Assembly (NCBI GenBank): GCA_963969395.1
Contig: OZ017801.1
Coordinates: forward strand, 4,590,501 to 4,654,500
DNA from: Pseudoscleropodium purum
Lineage: Eukaryota; Streptophyta; Bryopsida; Hypnales; Brachytheciaceae
Length of the DNA: 64,000 nt
Direction of reading: 5' to 3'
Positions 1-11,878 of the stretch are shown in pieces; within the stretch, counting starts at the first letter, position 1, and each line of letters starts with the position of its first letter. The notes beneath the pieces were generated by a model. The model searched no databases. It was not told where the DNA came from and worked only from the letters and a program-made list of their open reading frames with translations. Position numbers and translations under genes: made by a program.

Positions 1-237
1 TTTCCATAATTCCTCAACCAACTATGAGAAGTCGAGGTTGCTATGGACATCCTTGCACAAAAATTTTGAATAGAAAAATCATATTCAATCATTTTTCTAA
101 ATCAAATTCTTGATGCTAGACTATAAAAATAATTTTTCAAAAATATAAATTGCTAAATATAATAGCAACTTGGTTAGGTTTTATTTAACTTCAAAGTATT
201 GTCAACTCTAAAATTTGGTGCCTTAGACATTTAGAGG
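1..237 (+). mobile_element. Right-hand fragment of a TTAA-ended element
   Basis: The stretch ends in a degraded terminus (TTTAGAGG followed by TTAA at 238-241). It matches the right part of the copy at 49054-49704: both contain GGACA-C-CTTGCACAAAA, a block around AATAGAAAAATCATA, and AACTTCAAAGTATTGT close to the end. The left part lies outside the window. No coding capacity is seen. Confidence 0.55.
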
Positions 238-241
238 TTAA

Positions 242-832
242 AAATATGCAAAAGCACTAATTGGAAGTCAAACTAATGTAGAAGAATTCCCCTTTACACA
301 CAAAATTCCAAAGAATGATGAATAGTTGCACTCTTGTCATACAACATAGAAAGATTATTTGAGATTCAATGGGCAAAAAACGTCTAGCTTATTGTTTATG
401 GGTTAAGCCTTGAGTATAATCATTAAGAAAGCGGTCCTAGAGGAAGCCAATGTAGATCTAGAAATTCAAAGGCAAAATAAATTTTGGATGGACAAATTCT
501 TAGACAAAAAAATCTTTAACATTGCAATTGAAGTTCTATTGTGAATTCATCTCCACATTCATTAATTTAATACACATACTCCAAAAATTAAAAGGCTAGA
601 GGTCATTCAACAAGTTGAATTATAGCATGGTTACCATGGAGGGTACTTTTTTCAATAACCAACAAGTTATTTAGTCAGCTGTATTACAACACAACATGGC
701 TTCTATAAAGGGGCCAAGTCTTTTTTCATTTACCTACAAGTCATGCAACAAGTGCCATCATAAGATGGTTAACAACAAAAATTATTTCTAGTTGGTTGAT
801 TTTAGTAAAATATAGTTATAGAATTTTAGGGG
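242..832 (+). mobile_element. Probable TTAA-ended element fragment
   Basis: Only the right terminus is clear: TTTTAGGGG at 824-832 followed by TTAA at 833-836, the end shared by the whole family. The preceding bases resemble the matching end of the copy at 45150-45622 (ATAGTxATAGAAxTTTAGGGG). The left limit is not recognisable and the interior is weakly similar, so the start given is only the end of the neighbouring fragment. Confidence 0.35.
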
Positions 833-836
833 TTAA

Positions 837-2234
837 ATTCCTAGGTTTTATATTTCTTCCTTGGTTGTGAATGTACTTTAAAGGAACAAAGTTGCTTTGG
901 TGAGCAATTAGAAGCAATTTCCAATGAAAAATTTGAACCAAATCTTTGAAGTTTACTATCACCACTTAGATATTCATTGCTATGTTTTGGTCAAATCTTG
1001 CATCTTCACTTGAAAAGATATAAAAAAAATTGAAGTGTAGATAAATAATGGTGCCTTTGCACCTAGCACACAAGGTACTCTTGTAGGACATTTATACGGC
1101 ACTCACCAAGAAGGCTTCTACAAGAGCGCTAACTTAAGAATGTTGAACTTACAATAGGTGTTTATTAAAGTGGTGGATGCAAAGAGCAGTTCTATAGTAC
1201 ATCAATGGCCGCTCTTTTTTAATAAGCAAAAGCATATTGGGCAACAATTAATTAGGAGGGCATCATTAGAAATGTAGATTGGGAAGCATTTTAAGCAAGT
1301 GTCCTTGTTTAAGTGGCTTATTACACACAATTCATAAAAATTGGTTGTAATTAGATAAAAAAAAAAAAAAAAAATTAGACAATTAGTATTGTTCATGAAA
1401 CTAGGCTCCATTATTCTTTGCCCTATCATTGGTGTACATTGAAAATTTTGTGAAAATTTTGTATGCTAGAATTTTACAATCACATATTTCAAAATCACAA
1501 ATTTCAAAGAAAATAAATTGTTAAATTGTAATTTCTTTTTAAACTCATAAAGCTATAACTTGTAAATTTATGTATTTGAGAACTTTATATTTTGTAAAAT
1601 TAAAGTGTTTATACTTTTCCAAAATACCATTAAGAAAAATTGTTTAAAGAGTTAACTCAATCATGCAAGTTAATTCAATCATTGAACCCTACAGTAATAA
1701 CACTACCTCATATTGATTTACAAATTTTGCAAATTTGAAAAGCACGCTAATATAGAAGTATACAAATGAATATTTTATATGAATTCTATATAAGTGGTTC
1801 TTCAATTTCATAATATTTGAAATTTATGTGAAAGACATTCAACTTTCATCTAAAATCCATCCAAATGTCTACACTAATTAGACTAAAGTCATACAACATT
1901 GATTCAAGTTAGTCTAAGGAAATTTTATACTTTTCAAACTCTCACACTAACTAGTATAACTTGTAAATTTTATAGAATATATGTACATCTACATTGAAAA
2001 TTTTCATTGATTTCATTTGAATTAAGGATGTACAAGTAGGAAGAATTTAATTTTTCAAACAATTAGAACAATTAGAATATTTTTTTTCTAACTTCAAGCC
2101 TTATTATCTTGCAATTTGTGAAGTTAAAGTTCTTGAAATTTTTTCCACATACTTCAAATAAGTCACTCTTACTTTTCACTATTGGGATTTCAAATAAAAT
2201 TTTACTCATTGCATATTTGCATATAAAATTCAAC
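837..2234. other. AT-rich intergenic DNA
   Basis: No gene, hairpin or repeat that I can define. There is a long A/T homopolymer near 1357-1374. Open frames here are short and have no recognisable protein pattern. Confidence 0.6.
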
Positions 2235-3258
2235 AAAAAATAACTAGTATGTTGCTAGTTTATTAATCATATTACCATGCTACTTGTTAGTGACCTATTA
2301 GAAAATGAGAAAAACCCTATTTTTTTAACTATATTATGATACTACATGCTAAATGACTTGTTTGTAGATGCAAAAGATTCTCCACGCTAACTATGTTATA
2401 ATACAACTTATTGAATGGTTTGTTGGAAAATAAAAAAAGATACCATGTTAACTTTGTTATAACACCATTTATTGAATGACTTGTTGAAAAATGAAAAATC
2501 CCTCCCTTATTAATCCCATTATGATATAACTTGTTCAATGACAATCATGTTTGTAAATGAGATAGGACCCCACTATTATCTATGCTACGATGCAAATTGT
2601 TAAATGATCTATTTGAAAATTAGAAAAATACTTCCCTACAAACTATGGTATGATGGGACTTGTTGAATGACCTATTGAAAAATGAAAAAGAACGTTCCAT
2701 GTTTTCCATGTTATAATATGACTTATATTGAATGGTATATTAGAAAGGGAAAAAATTCCCTTCTTAACTATGTTATAGACTTATGATAGGACTTGTAGTA
2801 TGACCTATTAATAAATAAATAAATGTTTTGTCTATAAACCATATTATAATGCAAGGCATATTGGGAGATGGTAAAAGACTTTTTCTTCTAACCATGTTAT
2901 AATACAACTTGTTGGATGACCAATTGGTAATTGGAAAAGAACCCCCTTTGTTAACCATATTATGATGCAACTTCTAGAATGACCCATTAGAATATATAAA
3001 AAGGGCCATCACAATTTAGCTATGCTTTAATGTGACATGCTAAATGACTATTATTAAATGAAAATGGATTACAACCTATTAACTATGCTTTACTACAATT
3101 AATTAAATGATTTGTTGGAAAATGAGAAGGAAAAAAAAAATCTTAACGATGTTATAATGCAACTTGTTGAAAATTGAGAAAGAAACACCTTTTTTAACTA
3201 TATTATGATGCAACTTATTGAATGGCATGTTGATAAATGAAAAATAGGACTCCCTTTT
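2235..3258. repeat. Degenerate tandem array, unit about 70 bases
   Basis: About fourteen diverged copies of one unit follow each other. Each carries AACTATGTTATAATGCAACT, then TTGTTGAATGACCTGTTGG, then AAAATGAAAAA and a short C/T-rich joint. Units differ from each other by many substitutions and small indels, so the array is old. The short reading frames are products of the repeat. The array stops just before a TTAA-ended element at 3263. Confidence 0.8.
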
Positions 3259-3262
3259 TTAA

Positions 3263-4140
3263 CCCTAAAGTCCCATTGTCCCTCAGGAGACAAATTTGAT
3301 TTTGGACAAGTCCTTGTAACCTCAATTTTTTATAAAACTTATTGAAAGTTTCTCATAATATAAAAAAATTGATTAGTTGTGTAGGAATATAATTTTTGTT
3401 TCAATTGGTGACCAGGAGTAAAAGTTATACAACAAAAAGCCTAGAACAACATTTGGTAGGGAGGAAAAAAATCTACAAAAATTCAAAATATATATATTTT
3501 TTTTCCTAAAATATTATATTTTTATCTACGTGTGAAGCTTTTATTCATTCTATTTGGACTAATAATGAGAAGTTAAGGACAATCTTGTTTTATTGGGCAA
3601 TCTAAGCATTTACTTGAAAAAATAGTTTGTAGGATTTATTTCTGAATGCAATTTTCACAATTGTTTAAACAATCTCACCATTGGAATTATTGTCTTTTAA
3701 TCCCAACTTGGAGCTATTAATGATTTAGTTGTTTTTTCATTCTTGGACCTACTTCTCCTTAACAATTTTTTAAAGAATGAAAATCAAGTGTGTGTTTTTT
3801 GAATTTTTTTCTTAGACTTTCAATAGAATTCTTCAACATGATTTTTTTTTAATTCAAAGTCTATATTGTAAAAAAATTCTACAAATGGCAATCAAAGTCC
3901 TTTGAAATTGCAAATCAATGTTCAAAAAAACTTTCTTTTTCAACTTTGAATGCTAATATCTTCCAATCTATACGGTCAAACTTCATGAAGTTTTTATCAC
4001 ACGAGCTAAGACAAGTAAAATACAAGCTATTGTGGTTAGATTCTAGAAAAATGGCTTGTTTTTGTTTTTTTGGATGAATGCAGCAAAAAAGGCAATTTTG
4101 AGTGATTTTTGATAGAATAATGGCCTTGGAACTTTAGGGG
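3263..4140. mobile_element. TTAA-ended element, 878 bases
   Basis: Flanked by TTAA at 3259-3262 and 4141-4144. The left terminus reads CCCTAAAG and the right reads CTTTAGGGG. Internally, AATGCTAATATCTTCCAATCTA matches the copy at 32112-33066, where the same place reads AATGCTAATATCTTGCAATCTA. It lies in the same orientation as that copy. No transposase frame. Confidence 0.7.
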
Positions 4141-4144
4141 TTAA

Positions 4145-6759
4145 GATCACCTCATGTATCAAAATATCTACCCCAAAGTTATCATTATGAAAAGGAATTT
4201 ACTTTGTTCATGAGATTAGTATAAGCTAAAAGCCTATTAAAATGAAGACCCATATTTAATTGCTATTTAAAAAATGAGTGAGGCCAATAATATATACATC
4301 TTTTAAGACTAAATTTTATAAATTAGCTATTATTATCATTATTTATAAAGTATTGAATATTATCTACAAATGCTAGATTGTGGAAGGTGTCTATGCGTCT
4401 TGATAATTTGTATTTGAATGTAAAAGGACATGTGTGTAAAGGGATGACAACAAAAGGAGGGGTAGGTGTAAGGTAAGGACTTGGTAGTTTTTGAACCTTG
4501 TAAATTTTCATCATTGATATAAAATTTTAATTGAACTTGAGAAAAAATGACTACATAAAACCATATGCTTTTCTATACTTATTCATATCCTTGTATGATT
4601 TTTCAAATTATAGATTCATTTTGGTGCAACCATAGCACTTTCTCTATTGACATTTCAAACATTTGTCCCTAAATTAAAGTTACAGTGGATGAAAAAAATG
4701 GGGAAATGCAAAAGAAGGAAGATGGCATTTGCTAGGCATTGAAATTAGAAAATGTATTTTTCAATAAGTGAAGTAAGAATGATGTTTGATATTTATAATA
4801 CTCATGCCAAAGTTGATTATAAAAATTTAAGTTCTCAATGCTAACAAAAATACCAACAAAAATGCCAACAAAAACACCAATAAAATGTGCAATCATTTAA
4901 TTAGAATGGTATGTCTTTTCTTGGATGAATGTAGTCACTTTTGGTTGAAGGGATAAATTTCCATCTATTCTTTAGATGATTGTAGGAAACTGTGAACGCT
5001 TATTTACTCACCTTTGATAAATTCACGAATACAACCAAGTTCTTAATTCTTTAGCTAATTTTGTCCTATAGGGTGCCTAATGTTGGTCCATTGTGCCTTT
5101 TAAGCAATGAATCTTTTTTCAACTCCTACTTATGCTGAATCTTGAAATTAACTAATAAGACCAAGCTTCAAAAGAAATTGCTCTACTAAGTCTAATGGCT
5201 ATGCTACTATTATTTTGAATGGAAGGAGAGATGTTTTAAATTTAGACACTTAAGGTTAAAGATCAACTCTTGCCATCCCTAAAAATATAAAGTATATTTT
5301 CATCCAACTTTCCTAGCCAAAGTTATGGACGGATGAAGTTTAGCCTTAAAAAGACTATCTAAACTTCATCCTTTAAATTGATCTTGTTCCTTAATTCCAA
5401 TTCCTTTGAAATTTGACCTCTAGACCAACCTACATGACTTCTACTTTCTTTCCAAATTTGGCCTTAGATGGATTTTTTTTCTACTCTATTTCATCCAATT
5501 TCCACCCTAAATTTCATCTGGCTCTATCTTCTTCATTTTGTGTTTTATTTTTAAATGTAATTCACTTGTAGAATCTCCTTGATTAACTCTAAGTGTTCAT
5601 AGTCTTAAATTTGTTATCTAAACTATCTTCTAAATCTTTAATGGAAGTTCCTTTAATATTTAAGTCTCAGACCAACTTCTGTCAGCTTACTAATTTTAGA
5701 ATTTGATTATTTTTCCTTGTAGATAATAATTTTAGCTTTCTAGATTGATAAGACACTTTCTAATTGGACTCTCCTACTAAAAGTTATTAGTGGATGAAGT
5801 TTGTTCATTATTTGGTGTGTAAAACTTCATTCGTCGATTATTTCCATCCCACGTTTTGAAATTGACTTTTAATTTCACTCATGAATTCTATATTTTTACC
5901 AATTTTTTTAGTTTCCATTCTTGTTCCATTTGGATGAGTTTGTTTAATTTTCATCCAATATGACTCCTAACTTCATTTGCTAATATCTTTTTCAATATAA
6001 CTTGAAATTCTAAGTGTAATATAGTTTTGAAAACACCTAAACAAGACCTATGCAATTATTTACCCGAATTTTGGAAAAACTCAATCTTGAGACCCTGACT
6101 TGCCCTTGAAGTTTGGCTATGTGTAGAAATAGCCAATCTTAGAATTCAAATAACAATTGGAGTAATTAGTGTCTTACCCCAAAATTTGCTTCTTTTACAA
6201 GGTGTTTGAATACTTCATCAAGCTCTTTGTTGTTGGTTATGGTGGAGTTTGTCTTGGATTTTTACTGGCAACTTGAAATAGAGTAAAAATTATAAATTCA
6301 AAGTGTTCAAAAGGCTACCTCATCTTTCCCTTCTCTTTCTTTCCCTTGAATACTATTTAAACTCCATTATTGTAGTGTCAAAGGATTGACTTCAACTACA
6401 AAATAATTGCCACAGCTTTCTAAATAATAATTGACTCTTCTTATCTTACAATCAATTATTATCTTATTTAAGTTTAAATGGTTCTAAATGAATTTCAAGG
6501 ATTTCTCAATTTCTCTTCACTTATCAATTGGACTCTTCATCTTCTTCTCTTACAATTTGAATTTGACACTTCTATCTCTTGGGTTTGAAGAGTTGAAAAT
6601 TATGAGAATTATGAGAAGGTGCTAAATTTCTATTCTATTCTTCTTCTAATTCTTAGTTTTTAGTCACTGAAGGATTTTGTAAACTTTAATCTTACTTCCT
6701 CCTTTCTAATTCTATACCACTTTATATCTACTCCTATCCTAATAATTTTTTTTCACGTT
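4145..6759. other. Intergenic DNA with one dispersed repeat
   Basis: No gene found. It holds the repeat copy at 4590-5010. From 5300 to 6000 the short word GGATGAAGTTT and its complement recur several times on both strands without forming a clean tandem array. The 4323-4514 minus open frame has no recognisable features. Confidence 0.5.
4590..5010 (+). repeat. Dispersed repeat, copy 1 of 3
   Basis: Shares an ordered series of blocks with 43430-43800 and 44190-44560: a G/T-rich GATT block, a block with ACTTTCTCTATTGA followed by ATTTCAAACATTT, then a GTGGATGAAAAAAATGGGG-type block and GGATGAATGTAG. Internal similarity is moderate. No terminal repeats could be defined, so its class is unknown. 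Confidence 0.5.
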
Positions 6760-6777
6760 TTGCTTTCAAAAGGAAAT

Positions 6778-6965
6778 CAAAGTTTTGTGGAGAGGTTGGA
6801 GAGGCATTGCAGCAATTTGTTGAGGCCCTACGGTAATTCGAACAGGTCCAAAGGGAGTGCGGAGAAGTTTCGGGAAGGCCCTGCGGAATTCAAGAGGCTC
6901 TGTGGGAGCTTGAAAGGTTCTATGAGGGAGCTTGGGAAGCCCAGAGGTAGCTCGAGGAAGCTTGC
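6778..6965 (+). pseudogene. Remnant of a Glu/Arg/Ala-rich coiled-coil coding region
   Basis: This purine-rich patch is far richer in G and C than its surroundings. One plus-strand frame reads like a repetitive helix: EALQQFVEALR, then FEQVQREC, then QEALWELERFYEGAWEAQR and LEEAC. In-frame stops break it, so it is a dead fragment. A different frame stays open (6760-7014) but is Ser/Arg-rich with no family match. Such heptad-like repeats occur in gag-type or filament-type proteins. I cannot assign it. Confidence 0.35.
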
Positions 6966-7014
6966 TATTGTTTTATTTTTTATTTTTAAAAAGTTAAGCC
7001 ACATCAAGCATTAA

Positions 7015-10000
7015 AAAAATTGAAATTCCTTTTGGTACTACCACTCTAATACCATGCTTGGAATACTAGGCTAGGACTTTTGATACTTTAAACATTTTGA
7101 ATGCTAAACTTTAAAAATGCCAAATATCAATAACACTCAATTTGTATAAAAATCCCACCGAATATTTGAGATCAAGGCTACATCGTATATTTGAAAACGC
7201 TCTAAAATTTTACAAACTTAAAAAGACCAAAGCTAAAGCTTCGCCACTATTTTAGAAATCAACAAAGTCAAAGCTTCGCTGTGTTTTTGACAAATGCAAC
7301 AATTTAAACAACTTTTCAAGTTCTTGAAGTCAAAGCTTTGCCATCCCAAATGGGATAAGGGAAATATGGGAAACAAAACGTTGCTAATACAAAACAAAGC
7401 TACACACATGTGTTAGTACAAAATTAGTACAATTAGAAATGAAGTCACAAATTAGTATATGTATATTAGTACTAGAAATCACTCAAACAAATACTAAAAG
7501 TCTTCCTTAAGTGGCATCGCTAGTCATAAGGGAAGAAAATTCTCTAAAATTAGTACAATGTTAGTACAAAACATCAAAAAAAAATTCAACAAAATATCAA
7601 AACTTCAATAAAATATCAACTAAGACTCAAATAATTCAACAAAATCACCACAAAAAAATAGCTAAGCTTGAAGGGATCCCCAAGTCTTTTAAGAGAGCTA
7701 AAAAAAAAGAAACTTGAAATGTTCCAAAAACACGAAAATTTAGCAACGTAGCCTAAATAGCCAAAATTCTACTAAATGGATCCAAATAAAATAAGGCGGC
7801 TCAAAATAAACGTAAGGGGTGTTTTGAAAGAGAAATGAGAGACCCTATATACTTTTTTAAGGGCCTCACTCCCCTTCAATTCCTACAAGGTAATCTTATC
7901 ATCTAAGATTTTTATCCTAATTCTAAGATTTTTTACTTTCTACGTTGATCCTATTCTCTAACCTTTATAGAAATGCTCCAAATCACAAACGGATTGCACT
8001 AATGGCTTCAAAAGGCCATTTTCGGGCTATAGGTCTTCAACCCCTCTTCCAACTTCAAAAACCCAAAGAATTCTAATAGCAACTAGAAGCTCAAAACGGG
8101 ATAAAAACTTAAGTTTTGGAGTTTACACTTTCATTCAAAAGTAACTATCCTAGGCTTATAGGTAGATTCAAGGGAGTAAGAAAAGACCCTAAGTTTGTTT
8201 TATTTTGGCATCATATGCTTCTAATATGTCGATCAACTTTGCATTTGATCTTTAATTTCGTCGATTTTAGAGGATGTTGCTAATTTTGGCACCTACTGCT
8301 ATCAAAATGTTATGAAACTTGTTGGAGCATTTCATAAATAATAAAGAAGTTATATTAATTTTTCGTAAAATTTTACCACACTCATGGTAATTTCTACGAA
8401 TTTATCATATCGGATTTTGATGGTTGACCGCTTAGAAAAAGATATGGGATGATCTAAAAAAACCGAGATTCTTTTAAGAACCTCTCATGAAGTTTCTCAA
8501 GAGATGTGCAAGTTTACATTCTTACCTTGCACATGTGGGTAAGGAGTACAAATTCTCATATCTCCTTATATTTTAGTAAACTTGGAATCTTTTACAAAAA
8601 GGGACATCTTGGCAAAACGATTGTGCCATTGGAGTTGGCATAACTCTTACTCCAAATCAAAATATTTATGTTGTAGATGCCTTTCGTTACTCCAGTTTGA
8701 GTTTCTACACAACAATTGGAGTTTCCACTATTTCGTCAATAGGATGAAAAAACTGAAATCTCTCTTGGAAATTTTACCTTAGAGTTCTCATAAGATTCTT
8801 TTGAAACAATTTAGCCAATTTATGTCTCATTATACAAATAGATGTAGACAATCAAGCAATTTATACTAATATGCTTACTATTTACAATATGTGGCTTTCT
8901 ACCCTATTTACATGTAGGATTCAGATGTATTTAGGAAAAAATAGGTATAAAGTGACTAAGGGCCGTATTAGCATGTGCAGCATTGATTCTAGTTTAATAC
9001 ACTCTTAGGTCTTTTAACACCTAAAACTATACTCAAAAACATATAAAAAAATAAAAAAATAAAAATCTTGAGCCTTAGATGATGAAATTGGGACTTACAA
9101 AAACACAAATTGTTTTAGGTAGTATTTTGTATAATTGCAATTATCCTCTGCTATAGCTTTTGAAGCATGAATTTAATGAACTTGAATTTATTTTTTGTTT
9201 GTATATATGTCTCTATTGTAATTGTATTCCTTATATTTTCAAAAAACTTTTAAAAATCATTATATATTTTAAAATAGATTTTGATAATTTGTCATACTTT
9301 TGAGATCAAGGAGTTGACAACTATCAAGTACTTTAAATTAATAATTTAGAGTTAAAATTTCTATGGTTTATTCCTACAAATAGATAGGCATGTTTCTACC
9401 AAAGGGCATCTAAAAATATGTCCTATACATTCATGTAAATAGGGCTCATTAGTGTGTACTTCTAAACATTGAAGATGGTTTTGACCTTATTCTTTTGGTG
9501 AAATCTCATCACCATCAAGTCCTCATAAATGACTAATTTTAAATTTGCAACATTTTCACCATGATTGATTTATTATAAATTAAAACTTTGACATATCCAC
9601 CACTTGTGGTTGGCACTCTTATTCTCTTTTTTTTTCTACAATGAAATCTTTTTCATTTGTTTAAAAAACAAACAAACTTTGACATATCCCTTTTCTACCC
9701 ACTAAACTAGGTCCGAGATTATGTCACAAGAAAAGGGTCTAGGTTGAATGTTATTGTTTGTTGGCATATTAAGAGTAATTCAAAATGTTGTTTATTTGTG
9801 TTAGCAAATATTGTTCAACAAATTGTAAACTATGTATCTTAACAAATCTTAGTAACTGAACTTATTACATTAATGAAATAAAATTTGTATACATATGATT
9901 TTTATAATATGGAGTAAGGTAGATGGTTGTAAAAGCGACCCTCTCCTTGCAACTACCCCAAAGCTGGTTGTAAAATGGATGGGAGTTGATCTTTAAATGG

Positions 10001-10451
10001 ACCACTATTGCTATTGAATGAATCAAGAAAAATTTATTTATTTTATTCCAAGAGCCAATCATTTCCTCCATGGTTCATAAATCACTTTAGAAGTTGCAAG
10101 AGGACAAATTTTAGAAGACCTATGGTCACAAATAGGTACCTACTACAAAAATCTTTGAAAATTCATAACTAATTCAAAAATGTTTTGAAAAATATGAAAC
10201 CACTTGTGTTACGTTCAGCATCTATTTTTCTTTCTCTGAAAAATGAGCTAAGAATATTTTTGTTTATGAAAACCTATGAAAAAGGCGGATCAGCCCTTAA
10301 AGGGTTGCTTTTACACCCATCTACCTTAATACTTTGTCATTCCAAGTATTGCAAGTCAAACTTACATTAAGAAAAATTTAGGATTTGCAAGACTGAGAAA
10401 GTTGATTTATAATCTCTTCAAATTTGACAAATTTCTTGTGTTTTAACCTAA
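7015..10451. other. AT-rich intergenic DNA
   Basis: No gene recognised. 7190-7340 repeats the word AAAGCTTCGCC or AAAGCTTTGCC three or four times. The open frames at 8582-8782 and 9865-10071 look random. Simple T and A runs are common. Confidence 0.5.
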
Positions 10452-10604
10452 TCTACATAACATTCAGTAGTTCTACAATGATAGTGTGGTATATTCCACA
10501 CCCCAATAGTGCTATCGGTGAAGCATTGTTGGGGTGTGGAATATACTACACTATCATTGTAGAACCAAAGCAACATCAAGACATGCTACTAAATGTTATA
10601 GAAG
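10452..10604 (+). ncRNA. Long near-perfect RNA hairpin, candidate small-RNA precursor
   Basis: Bases 10470-10513 pair with 10522-10565 across an 8-base loop: 44 pairs. The three departures from identity (10488 with 10547, 10507 with 10528, 10509 with 10526) are all G:U pairs when the plus strand is transcribed, but would be A-C mismatches from the other strand. After a ~20-base bulge on the 3' side, 10457-10470 pairs again with 10586-10599 (13 of 14). This is what a young plant microRNA or siRNA hairpin looks like. No known microRNA is recognised. A foldback transposon is the alternative, but no target duplication is seen. Confidence 0.55.
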
Positions 10605-11219
10605 AAGAATGGGCCTATGATCACTAATTTTAAACCTTATTGAATATTACTTTATTGGTTGTTATTTGACAATTACACAATTAGATATGAATGAAAAGTT
10701 TTGTTTTCATTTTTCAAAGGTGGTATCATTATCTATTGTAAGTCAAAAAGTTTTCAATAATTTTGGAAAACTTATAATTACCATGATTTTCTATAAATAA
10801 AAAAAAATCATATCAAATTTTAAATATAGTCTAAAATTTTGAAATTTTGATACATTATACATCTATAATGAAAATGATTTATAAAAAATCATGATGTATA
10901 TAAAATCATCATAAAATCAAGGATACTATATCATTCCAAAAGTAGAAAAACTCTAAACCATAGTTTTAGGCACAACATTTGTAGTGCTATAAAATAATGA
11001 AATTTACAAATTTTTCAAAATTTCCAATTTGAATAAAAACTGCACTTGATAAGCTTCATTTCATTAATAGGACTCCAATTCAGAAAATATCATTGTTATG
11101 GCTAAAATTCACATCAAGAGTAAGTAGCAAGAAATTAGCAAGAAATGGCCAAAATACACCACAACCACAAATCGTGGAAAAGTTATATGATACCATAAAG
11201 ACAGAATTTGCAATACTAT
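10605..11219. other. AT-rich intergenic DNA
   Basis: Nothing recognisable. It separates the hairpin from the 3' side of TIM13. Confidence 0.5.
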
Positions 11220-11725
11220 TCACTGCAAATGTACTCAAGCAACTTTAAGAGAAAATATTGAATGAATGAACTTTTTTTCCATGTTACAGTATCAGGTGAA
11301 GTAATCCACCGGACAAAAAACGTCCTCAGCGTCCTCAGAGTTAAAGGGTTTAAGTATAGGTTAACATCAAAAGTCACAATGCAAAGTATTATTCTGGATA
11401 AGCACAATGCTGGGGCATATCCAAAGCTTCATATCAAGCTCTTGAATTTACACGGTAACAGAGCTTATACCTCCTACATACTTCATGATCCTCGTGTCTA
11501 GATGATTTGAAACGAGGAAAAGTGACAAGAAAGTGAGGAAATGTCACAAAAACTAAGAAGATACATCTCATGTGAAGCGAAGCTTTTACCAGATCTGCAA
11601 GGAAAAAACGCGGACCCCAACACAGACAAAAGCCCAGGCCTCCCTTTATAATGAATGAACACAAAACCTCCAAATGAATGAAGTGATGTCTGTCTTAGTG
11701 AATCGGAACCTCTCACAGATCGAAG
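11220..11725 (-). other. TIM13: Probable 3' untranslated region of TIM13
   Basis: Immediately after the TIM13 stop on the minus strand, about 500 bases keep the more mixed base composition of the gene before the sequence turns strongly AT-rich at about 11220. Open frames here overlap on both strands and resemble no protein. I see no single convincing poly(A) signal, so the end is an estimate from composition. Confidence 0.4.
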
Positions 11726-11878
11726 CTATCGAGGGAGAGCAGTTATTACAGCTCGGCTAACTATACCGGTGGCCTCAATGTAGCGTTCAACACACCTCGA
11801 AATACAGCTGCTTTCACCCCCACTCAAGCTGGAGCTTGGTTTTGTCACGCACTTGCTGAAACATTTGTCCCTGACAGT
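11726..11878 (-). CDS. TIM13: TIM13 exon 2
   Basis: 50 codons plus TAG. Begins TVRDKC directly after the ATTCAG acceptor and holds all four cysteines. The open frame continues upstream into the intron to 11974 by chance. Confidence 0.92.
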   Translation of the reverse strand, partial: TVRDKCFSKCVTKPSSSLSGGESSCISRCVERYIEATGIVSRAVITALPR

